Position numbers and translations under genes: made by a program. This document shows, one piece after another, positions 23,110 to 59,200 of a stretch of 64,000 nt of DNA. Location: NCBI GenBank assembly GCA_034231615.1, contig CM067310.1:2063501-2127500 (forward strand), read 5' to 3'. Position 1 is the stretch's first letter; each line of letters begins with the position of its first letter. Under the pieces are notes generated by a model, which saw only the letters and a program-made list of their open reading frames with translations, made no database searches and had not been told where the DNA came from. The DNA is from Meghimatium bilineatum. Taxonomy: Eukaryota; Mollusca; Gastropoda; Stylommatophora; Philomycidae.

Positions 23110-23485
23110 TCTGTCTTCTACATTCGCTCTCAAATAACTAGCACAATTATTCAAGTGATTTGATTCGCTCTCAAATAACTAGCACAATTATTCACGTGAT
23201 TTGATTCACTCTCAAATAACTAGCACAATTATTCAAGTGATTTGATTCGCTCTCAAATAACTAGCACAATTATTCAAGTGATTTGATTCGCTCTCAAATA
23301 ACTAGCACAATAATTCAAGTGATTTTATTCGCTCTCAAATAACTAGCACAATTATTCAAGTGATTTGATTCGCTCTCAAATAACTAGCACAATTATTTAT
23401 GTGATTTGATTCACTCTAAAATAATTAGCACAATTATTTGTGTAACATGATTCGCTCTCAAACAATTAGCACAATTATTCATGTG
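23110..23485. repeat. 42-bp minisatellite grown from family D
   Basis: About 9 units of GATTCGCTCTCAAATAACTA, GCACAATTATTCAAGTGATT, TG. The flanks (TCTTCTACATTCGCTCTCA on the left, GAACCGGAGAGCGTGGAGTA on the right) are the adjoining parts of dispersed family D, so the array is an expansion of that element's head. Confidence 0.9.
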
Positions 23486-23670
23486 ATTTGAACCGGAGAG
23501 CGTGGAGTATATTGTCCTGCTAATTTTACTGTGGAGCTGCGTTATTTACGCTTTCCGGCGCAGCACATCATTTTTCGCATGCCAAAAATCTGTCAAAAAT
23601 CATCCTGAAACACCACATTAGTATTACTAGAAAACCCTCTTGCTATAATACATAAATATTCACAAAAAGT

Positions 23671-23800
23671 TATCAAATGGGAGAACAAGTTATATTATCC
23701 ATTGTCGGAGTCAAGGGAAGAACAAGTTATATGATCCATTGTTGGAGTCAAGGGGAGAACAAGTTATATGATCCATTATAGGAGTCAAGGGTGTATCCAA
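23671..23800. repeat. 37-bp repeat, 3 units
   Basis: GGGAGAACAAGTTATATGAT, CCATTGTTGGAGTCAAG with small changes. Confidence 0.85.
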
Positions 23801-24259
23801 ATCCATCTCCAAGTATGTCCTATGGACTATGTCACTCATTTTAGCTGATCCAACTAATTCGATTTTTGTTCATTGGTGATTTTGCTTACATTGTGGCACC
23901 ACCTAATGAAAAGCATGGATGAATGAAAGGTCAGCCAAGTGGTGTGATCATTCCCATTGTTATTGTGGAGTTTAGGCTTATCCGCGCTTGCTATCCAATT
24001 CTTTAGAAAGCAAACATTTCAGGAAAACGTACAAAATATCAAAGGTGTTTACAGTGGTAAAAATGCAAATAGCACACACATAGTATGAACAGAAATTGTC
24101 ATTACCCACGATGTCACACCTGTGGATGTGAAGATGTTTGTGATTGCAGTAATGATGATGATGATTGCTGCCACTGTGGGCGTTTAAAAATGGCTGAACA
24201 GAACAGCATGTTCAAATAAAATGGCTGACTATCTTGAAGGGGCTAAGATTGGCGGTGTG
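23801..24259. other. RanBPM 3' flank / possible 3' UTR
   Basis: Lies just after the RanBPM stop on the minus strand. No distinctive signal was identified, and the extent of the 3' UTR cannot be read from sequence alone. Confidence 0.3.
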
Positions 24260-50309
<26,050 letters not shown>

Positions 50310-50890
50310 TTTGTTAGATCTCGCTCTCTTTCGCAACTGTGCCTGAACCCGGATGTGACGAGGAAGAGACTATTTTGGTGAAAGGGACCTTACCTTCGTC
50401 ATGCGATAAAATAGTGTCCAATCAACTTGGTCATAAATAGGTAACTATTCTAACTAGGTGTCTACAGAATTGGATATTATAGCATAGGATCGATTATATG
50501 TTGCCTTCGCGTCAACTACAATCAGATATCAGTCATAATTCTATTAGGTGGGTCAGAAAGAGGAGCGTTTAAGTAAGAAGCGAGTCACTGGAACCTTCAG
50601 CATCAGGACCCAAGACATACGACTTCGGTAAAGGAGTGGTGATATTGTTTTCGCAACCGTTAAAAGGTGGCACCCCCACTTCCATTGATTTACGCGTTTC
50701 TTAGGATTGTCCATAAATTTTTCGCTTTATATCCATGTATGCCTTGCAGCGTAAGGGGTAGTTCTCTGGAGATGAATTTTGTATGTGCTTCATATAGGTC
50801 TATGTTTGTTTTCATTGACTATTTTATTTCTGTAATCCATCGTTTGCACGATATCCCCTGATATATCCGTCATGTTTGTATAGTAATGCT
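50310..50890. other. RanBPM 5' flank, promoter expected here
   Basis: Upstream of the RanBPM ATG. It contains CCCGGATGTGACGAGG (an ETS-like CCGGATGT next to a TGACG half-site, 50347-50362). No TATA box evident. Assignment of the transcription start needs transcript data. Confidence 0.35.
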
Positions 50891-51145
50891 TTTTTTTAAG
50901 GGGCACTGTCTGATGGTAGCCTGGAAGAATTCGAAAACCACTTAATCTGCTGTCTTCTGATGTAATCCAGAATTGGCACTGTATTTTTTAGTCTTCTTAA
51001 GTTTTTGTTCTTGATTCTGTCTCTTATTTTTACTCCGAGGATTCTACGTAGACAAGTCATTTCTGTTGTATCACGTTTTCTGTTTAATTTTGTTGTTAGT
51101 GTTCACGTTTGACATTGGTAGTATAGATGGTATGATGATCGTTTT
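50890..51145 (-). mobile_element. LINE remnant
   Basis: The minus reading in mixed frames gives TEMTCLRRILGVKIRDRIKN, LDYIRRQQIKWF, the C-terminal region of a non-LTR reverse transcriptase. Confidence 0.6.
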
Positions 51146-52640
51146 ATATAGTGCAGTTTTGTTGTTTATGCTCATATATTTGTTTTTGCAAATAAAAGAT
51201 CTGCCCTAAGATCCTGTAGGGCCTATGCTATGTAACATCTATGTTGGATTTCTTTGGTGTTTTTCCCATTCGATGATATGATGTTTCCAAGATACGTGAA
51301 TTCTTGCTTTTATTTGGCAAAAATAAAAGCATTTAATTTACAAACATAGACAAGGGAAATAACTTCACTATGTGGTGGCGTCTTCTTGTACTGTACCTCC
51401 ATAAGGAAGACCACGTTCTGGAAAGAATATTGCCACATGGGCAAAGGGGTTATGGAACCAGTATTAATCTTTTTTTAAAACCAGTTTTAACGATTTTTCG
51501 CAGAAAAGGTATTCAAATTTCCCGTCAGACAACGAAATTTACACACGAAAGCGAACGAATGCCCATTTATTTTTTAGTTAAACCTCCTCATTAAGGTAAT
51601 GATATCTACGGTCCTGTCTGGGGCAACTGTGTACCTTTTAGTTCATAACATCTAATCCCCCCATCCCCACCTCCCTCACCATCATGAAGATTGGTATATC
51701 ACAAGTGGCTGAGAAACTAAATCTGACACATATTAGCAAAGCCACTATCTTCTCACCAAATTAAGTTTTCTTCATAAGGAGAGCACAATATTTTCAATGT
51801 GTTATATGCCTAAGAGACTGTGGGACAGCTAGTACAGCACTGTTCCAGAAAAATATCAACACTCACCGTAGCATATTTTTTAGAGTGGAAACAGCGTGAC
51901 CGGAATAAATGTTCAAATATGGAGAGTCTCGTAAAAGCACATGATGTGACATAAGCATGCATAGATAATGTAAAACAGAAACAGAGTCAATGTAAAACAT
52001 TACACAGTGTCTACCTATGACTAACACAGATTGTTCAAATAATGTGAAATGTCTGTCTCCACTATCCCAACTTTTTTTCCTCTACAGTTTCTCCCCAGTT
52101 TTTCCTCATTTTCAATAGAAATTTTGTAAAATAATTTTGGTTTTTGTTTGACAGGTGAAAGGTTGTTAGTGTACACCAACCAGGCTCGTAGATAAGGAGG
52201 TGGGGTCAAACCCCATTCCGTAGCGATTTTTTATTTTTAAAAGTCACAAAATTTTTCAACAAATAGTGAAATTTACACACGAAAACGAAGGAACCACCCA
52301 CTTTTTAAACCTTTTTTAAAGGTAACCACCCACTCCCAACCGCGTTTAAGCGCATGTGTGATTGGAGCTCGAGCTTGCGTTCTATCGCCAGATGTGTATA
52401 TATATGTATATATTTGTTTGTCATTTATTTTTCATGCGCTGTCAAATGCTGATCCCTCTTGTATATTTCTATAGTCTCTACTTCTATTGTAAGAGCCCCC
52501 CCCCCCCCCCCCCGTGACCATTTCTTACTCTTCTCAACCCCGTCCTTACCACCTCGTCATTACGCATTAATAGTGCGCAAAAAATATATCCGCATATTGA
52601 AAGCACTCATTTTCTCTTTTACTGGACGGCGCGTTTCTAC
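51146..52640. other. intergenic, unassigned
   Basis: Includes a related pair GAAATTTACACACGAAAGCG (51533) and GAAATTTACACACGAAAACG (52267), and a C18 run at 52496-52513. No supportable gene. Confidence 0.35.
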
Positions 52641-52655
52641 ATCCGGTACTAGGTT

Positions 52656-53584
52656 CATCATCATCATCAAGTCCCGCCTCCGCAACGAAGGTTGGCTGCA
52701 ACGTATCTCCAACATCTCCTGTCTCTTGTCTTGGTGGTGCACTCTGCTAGACTGTAACCTGTCCATCGTGTAATGTTACTCTCCCACTTGTATCTCTGCC
52801 TACCTCTTGCTCGCTTCCCTTTGACTTTACCCTCAAGTAAGGTCTTCAATAGGGTGTCATGTCTTTTAATGTGTCCAAAGTATTTTATTTGCCTGATCTT
52901 TATTTCTCTTAGTAGTTCTTTCTTCATATTAAGTGTTTTTAGCACCTCTTTATTTGTTTTCTTCTCTTTCCATGATGTTCTCCCTATTCTTCGATATACC
53001 CACATCTCAAAGGCATCAATTTTGTCTTCTAATTGTTTATTTAGTGTCCATGTTTCTGAGCCATACATTAATATGGAATAGATGTAGCATTTTATAATTC
53101 TCATTTTTAACTTGTTTGTAATTTGTTTAGATATTAATAATTTCCTCATGCCATTGAAGGTACTTTTAGCCATTCCTATTCTCCTTTTAACTTCTGTTTC
53201 ACATCTGCCATCATTTGTGACTATGTGTCCAAGATATTGATACTGTTTTACTTGTTGTAGTTTCTCTCCCTGTATGTTTATGTTTACCTCCTGTTCTTCT
53301 GTGTTTTTGCTGATTATCATGGTTTTTGTTTTTTGAATGTTTATATCCAGTCCATATTCATTACTTGATTTGTTGACTTGATCTATTAGTCTTTTTAGTT
53401 CATGTTCACTTTCTGCTAAAAGAACAGTGTCATCTGCATATCTAATGTTGTTTATTATTTTCCCATTGATCTTGAGTCCTGGTATTTCTTCTATATTTTT
53501 AAAGATATTCTCTGTGTAGATATTAAATAGGCTTGGTGATAAAATGCATCCTTGTCTTACCCCTCTTCTTATTTCTATGGTTAT
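52656..53584 (-). mobile_element. 5'-truncated LINE with 11-bp target duplication
   Basis: Bounded by GGTACTAGGTT at 52645-52655 and at 53585-53595. Minus-strand frame is open from the truncation point to a stop at 52667, about 305 residues. It has RRGVRQGCILSPSLFNIYTE, YADDTVLLAES (polymerase catalytic DD), MYGSETWTLNKQ, VYRRIGRTSWKEK and FGHIKRHD. The 3' end is a short GATGATGAT repeat. Only the last part of the reverse transcriptase is present, so it cannot move itself, but the open frame suggests a young insertion. Confidence 0.9.
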
Positions 53585-53754
53585 GGTACTAGGTTATGTT
53601 TCCCGTAAGTGAAACATGGCCTCGTCAAACTCAGTTATAGTTTGTGTGGTTTAAACGTTATTTTTCTTGAAAAGAGTCCCATTTGGACCGATACGATGAA
53701 AATTGTCCTGTTTTGTTTTATTGCATGTTTTATACCTTTTCATCTATATTTATT

Positions 53755-54031
53755 CGCCCGGGTGTTGCCGGAGCCCGAAAGGGGAGCAAAGAATAGCAAC
53801 ACTGTTTACATTTCATGCATGTCGTAAAAGGCGACTAAGGAGGTTATGGGATGGAGTGGACTGTCCCATCCCATATAGGGTCAGGGACCCAAAGCCATGC
53901 TGAAGTCGGATATGTCGGGACGAAGGCGCAGATATCGCAGCAATGCTGTAAACCATGATGCAGCGCATTCCGTTCTCCGGACTACATCCTGCTAATCTGC
54001 AGGAGTTTGAGAACGAACGCAGAAGAAGAAA
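53755..54031 (+). mobile_element. SINE-like element A
   Basis: CGCCCGGGTGTTGCCGGAGC, AAGGGGAGCAAAGAATAGCA, ATGTCGTAAAAGGCGACTAA, TCCTGC.TAATCT.GCAGGA hairpin, then GAACGCAGAAGAAGAAAG. Complete, but no clear target duplication; it directly abuts a LINE remnant. Confidence 0.88.
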
Positions 54032-54044
54032 GTATTAGGTATGT

Positions 54045-55060
54045 TGATTATCCTCTTCGCACACCGGATAAGTCCATAGGTGCTCAGATCTCCGCTTCAG
54101 TAAATCTCTCAGGGTATAACGGCTGATGGTTCCGGTTCTATGTTGGTTCACTGCTCTTTTTTAAATCTTTGTCATGGGTTCTCTACGGGCCACGCCCATC
54201 CTCACTCCCAATTCGCGCATTCTCGATATTGACTCATGCTCATTCATCTCAAAATCCTCTGATATACTCTGATATTTCGTGAGGATTCACGAAAAGCAAT
54301 GAGTATGTCTGTTCGGTCCATAGGCTGACCGTCTGTTGTGGTGGAGAGCTAATTGGTCGGCGCGTTCGTTTCCCTCCACACCCGCGTGTCCGGGGACAAA
54401 AAAATAAGCGTGAGTCTTCGTAGTGATGCCCGCATTTTTTGCTCTCTCTAATGACTCCACCCATTCCCTACGTACATCACTTGTTTTGACTTTCTGAATC
54501 ATATTCAGAGAGTCACTTAGTGTGCACGCATGAGAATAGGCTTGCGATTTTAGCCAGTTAAGTGCTAGCGTAACTGCGAATACTCCCATTGTTAGGCTGC
54601 TTGTTGTTGCGGTAAAGGCACCACTGGCTTCGTGTACTGTTCTTCCTTTTGATCTGGCAGTAAAGGGCCATGCGCATCGGTGGTGACTGATGACCGACCC
54701 ATCCGTGTAAATCACAACATGTGTCATCGGTATTCTCGTAGATTAGTGCCTTGACCTCAGCATCCACACTCACGGAGCTGAGTTCCCTGCACTCTCAATT
54801 GAGTGTAATTACGGTATAGACTGCCTCTTTAAAGACCGTAGGAATAGGTATCCATTCCTCGCCAGGAGTTATGTCTTCTGGGGCACAGATATGTTTAACG
54901 GTATCCTCGGCCCGACCCATCCACGATTTGCCTCTCTTGAGCCTGCTTCCCTTCACACGTGGGAGCTCGCTGTGTAGTGGGTGGTCTATGTCAGAACTCA
55001 CTCTGAGGTATACGTGGGCACGCCACATATCAGTAAATATCAAAATTTACTGTTGATTTT
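54045..55060 (-). mobile_element. LINE remnant with RNase H domain
   Basis: Minus frame 54727-54287 reads VVIYTDGSV (first catalytic Asp), LALNWLKSQAYSH, TLSDSLNMIQK and FVPGHAGVEGNERADQLAL, all four RNase HI motif regions in order. Such a domain occurs downstream of reverse transcriptase in some LINE clades such as I. A preceding 82-residue frame (55043-54795) has KGSRLKRGKSWMG and may be the connection region, in another frame. Whether it is complete at the 3' side is unclear. Confidence 0.7.
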
Positions 55061-55084
55061 TTATATTCTTGAAGAAGACCTTAC

Positions 55085-56159
55085 GGTTGAAAAATGTCTT
55101 GTATATTGATATTTGTATGTTTTTGTCTATAGACATATATCTCATAGTTTGATAGTCTGTTGGTGTTTTAAAAAAGCGCGTGTTCTACGTCAGTACTATT
55201 CACAACCCCTTTTGAGAAGAGAAAGAAACGTTACAAGTCCAGTGTTTGATGTTGTCTGTCCTAGATTTTCTTTGTCTTCTTCTGTTCCTTTCAGCGCTGA
55301 CTGTTTCCAGCGGGATTGTTTTTGACATTTTTCGTCTTTTAGCTATTGAAAGCAGTGATTCATTGATAACTAAATTGAAAACGGTGATTCTTGGATACAT
55401 ATAAGCCTATGGAAAGCAGTGATTCTTGGATAAAGCCTATGGAAAGCAGTGATTCTTGGATACATTATACATATAAGCCTATGGAAAGCAGTGATTCATT
55501 GATAACTAAATAGAAAACGGTGATTCTTGGATACATATAAGCCTATGGAAAGCAGTGATTCTTGGATACATATAAGCCTATGGAAAGCAGTGATTCATGG
55601 AGATCTAGGCCCTATATGGAAAGTCTTGACACTTGTAGACACAAGCAGTGTTTCTTTGATACATGTAGACACATATGGTAAGCAGTGTTTCTTGGATACA
55701 TATATGAAAAGCAGTGAATCTTTGAGACCTATAGGCCAAGGAACCCCCATGTTATGTTTTACATACACATTTGTCTCGTTCTCTTTATAGGAATCTTATA
55801 TAGGCCTAACACTTGTATTTGAAGGTCTTCTATAGGCCTAACGTCTCAACCCTCGGTATTTTTTTTATAACGCCACCATTTATTTTCTGTGTTTTATTCT
55901 CCATTAAGGTATTTAATTGGGCGCCCATCTCTATTCTAATTATCATTACAGTTGGATTCCATCGCGACCTTTTGAAGTATTCGCCGACGATCACGGATTC
56001 CAAGTAGGTCTAAGCGTTTTCTCTAATACTCGGTTAACTTCAGGTATGTATGAGGTAACTCTTGTTCAGTATTAACGCTCGTTGTTAACTAGCTTGTTTC
56101 TATAGCAAAGAGAGCTACATGTGATTGTCCGGTTAACTCTAAATAGTTTCTCCTTGAAA
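55085..56159. other. NDUFS3 5' flank
   Basis: Contains the CTATGGAAAGCAGTGATTCT repeat (55385-55740) and AT-rich sequence. Promoter not localised; no TATA box in a good position before 56160. Confidence 0.35.
55385..55740. repeat. ~33-bp tandem repeat, about 9 imperfect units
   Basis: Units of GCCTATGGAAAGCAGTGATT, CTTGGATACATATAA with a 62-bp composite (CATTGATAACTAAAT, AAACGGTGATTCTTGG) appearing twice. Confidence 0.88.
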
Positions 56160-56220
56160 ATGGCATCCAGATTTTGGAGACTTTTTCGTCCCGTAACGAC
56201 GAGTCTATCCAGGAAAAATG
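56160..56220 (+). CDS. NDUFS3: NDUFS3 exon 1 (mitochondrial presequence)
   Basis: ATG in context GAAAATGGC. Two donors give the phase needed by exon 2: a GC donor (ATG|GCAAGA, end 56220) or a weak GT donor (AAGA|GTTACT, end 56226). They differ by two codons. No other in-frame GT donor nearby looks better. Confidence 0.7.
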
Positions 56221-59200
56221 GCAAGAGTTACTGCATTTAAATACATAATTTATGATTTATAATAGGATGCTGGAGTGTTTTTAATTTGCTCATTCATATA
56301 GCATAGCAGGAAACAATGCTGGTCTTAGCGAACTCGACCCAAAGTCATAATTTTTTAGACTATTATTTATTATTAATTAAAAAGTTTAATTGATTTTACT
56401 ACACATTTTTCGCCTGCTTAAAAAAATGTAGGCCGATCCTAGTAACAATAAACTTAGTGAGACTTAAACTTACCCAAGTTAATAGACTGTATGGCCTAGT
56501 TTATTGTGTGTGTTCGTTATGAACCTTGTAGGCCCAGCACAGCTGATTTCGGCATGAGTCAGTTTTAATAAATTATTATATATTAATATTGTAATATTGT
56601 TGATTATTGAATAAAGAATAAATTATTGATTTACTCTATACAGGGTTTACAGTTGGTCCTGCTGTAAATTGGTGTCAGAGGTATCAATCAACAGTCACTG
56701 CAGCTCCACAAGAAATAAAACGTAAGCTTTCTACATGTTTTGATGGTTTATGGCATGCCTGTGTGTTGTCAAGGTCTGAAAGGGGAACAAAGAATAGAAA
56801 CACTGTATATATTTCATGCATGTTGTAATAGGTTACTCAGGAGGTGTGGAGTTGGCTGACCCATCAGCCATTCTGAAGCCGGATATGTCAGTTTGAAAGG
56901 TGTAGATTCGCAGAAGACAGATGTGTTGGACTATTGGCGCAAATAAAACGACAGCACAACATATTTCCATTCTCTGGACTAGATCCCACTGGAAACCTAG
57001 TAGGACCATTGTCCTGCTACAAGAGAGATCCAATTGAGAGTTTGAGAACTCATAATGAACGCTGGAGTAGAAGAAAGGTGCAGATATCTCAGTGAAGCTG
57101 TAGACCATGACACAAAACATTCTGCTCTCCAGACTACTTCCTGCTGATTTATAGGAGTTTGAGAATAAACGCAGAAGAAGATGGTTTACAAGTCTGAAAC
57201 TGTAGTTATCACCAGCTGCAGGGGACGGTTATTTACACAAAAATCATTTAATACCTTTTTTCATCGTCTTCAGCATTCATTCTCAAACTCCCACAAGATC
57301 TCTCTTGTAGTAGGACCATTGTTCTACTAGATATCCAGCAGGATGTAGTCCAGAGAATTGAAATGCGATCTGTCACCATTTTATTTGCATCAATGACCCA
57401 AAAACGTCAGTCTTCAGTGGCATTTAGTCGTATATGTTATGTGCATACAACCTGACTCAGTCACAGAAAGTGTTTTAAGATGGAGGGAAGGAGAATAGTG
57501 GAACAGAAACATTGGAAAATGAATCACATTAGGACCACAGTAACAGTTTGCAGGATAATGAATCACATTTGGACCACAGTAACAGTTGGACCACGATTGC
57601 AGGATAATTTTGTCCTCTTGTTGCAAAATGCTGATGTAATGTATATTTTTCTGTTCCTTTTTGTTTTAGCAACAATTGCACCTGCAAACCCTTTGCTACA
57701 TCAAAAGCTGGCAGACTTTGGGGCATATGTTGCAGAGTGTTTGCCAAAATATGTACAGAAGGTGCATGTTCTTTGCGATGAGCTGGAGGTGAGTGACTGC
57801 AAAATCTCATTTCATAGTTAATATTTGAGTTTAGATCGTCCGTGTGTTGTCGGGCCCGAAAGGGGAGCAAAGAATAGCATCACTGTTTACCTTCCATGCA
57901 TATCATACGAGGCGACTAAGGAGGTTATGTGATGGAGTTGGCTGTCCCATCCAATATAGAGTCAGTGACCCAAAGCCATGCTGAAGTCGGATGTGTCAGG
58001 CTGAAAGGCGCAGATATCGCAGCAATGCTGTAAACCATGACACATCGCATTCCGTTCTTCAGACTACATCCTGCTGATTTGCAGGAGTTTGAGGACAAAC
58101 ACAGAAGAAGAAGAAGAATGAGTTTAGATACATAGCTTTTATGGGGGGGGGGATGATATTATGATAGAGTCCAAGTCGGAGTTGTAGACCACTTAAACTT
58201 CACTGAGATAGAGATAGAAGACCACTTAAACTTCACTGAGATAGAGATAATGAAGACCACTTAAACTTCACTGAGATATAGGTAAAGGTTACAGTAATCA
58301 TGTAAAGTTTACAGTTACAAGCATGGCAGAGAGGGTTACATTGTAAGGGAAACTTATGAGGTTGACAGACATGCCTGGCTGTCGTAGACAACACCGCTGA
58401 AGGAGAGTTCCTATGCAGAAAATAAATTCATCTTATCCATTCATTAAACCCATAACCCTTCAAGATTGTAGGGGGGGGGAGGGGGGTTATATGGTCCTGT
58501 ACAGGAGGTGCTTCAGTGATGTCATGTTTAGGATGTGTGTCAATGATGTCATGTGCATGATGTGCTTAAATGATGTCATGTGCATGATGTGCTTCAATGA
58601 TGTCATGTGCATGATGTGCTTAAATGATGTCCTGTACATGATGTGCTTCAATAAGTTTGTACATGATGTGCTTCAATGATGTCATCTACATGATGTACTT
58701 CAATGATGTCATGTACATGATGTGCTTAAATGATGTCCTGTACATGATGTACTTCAATGATTATATTATTATTACTTTTCAGGTGATGATTCATCCTGAT
58801 GGCGTGCTTCCAGTGTTAACATTTCTGAAGGATCACACAAATGCCCAGTTTCATAGCATTGTGGACATTGCTGGTGTAGATAAACCAACACTTGAGAAAA
58901 GATTTGAGGTTTGTACGGAGGGTCTCATGTACATGTTGTGCTCATTAAGTAGCTCTTGCCAGTTCAGGAATTCATAAATTGGCTAAAAAGAATGATTTCA
59001 CGGCTAAGGTTCTTGTTTGGAAACTGTGTCCCCCGATCTGATTATTTCTCTTGACAATGTTTGTCAGTTTATGCTTATCTGTTATTCATTTTAATATAAA
59101 TTTATTTAGGGTTAGGGTTGGTTATGTAAATCAAAACCTCTCCTAACTCAGACCATTTGTCTTACCCTAAAAAAATTAATCGTTAAATTAATAATTGATA

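Noticed and set aside
50310-50336. Earlier start for RanBPM (extra nine residues)
   Set aside because: The upstream codon in frame is TTG, not ATG; the ATG at 50309 is first and in good context.
54287-54727. Host RNase H1 gene
   Set aside because: Motif wording (GHAGVEGNERADQLA) and the neighbouring degraded frames fit a LINE domain; no RNase H1 N-terminal domain.
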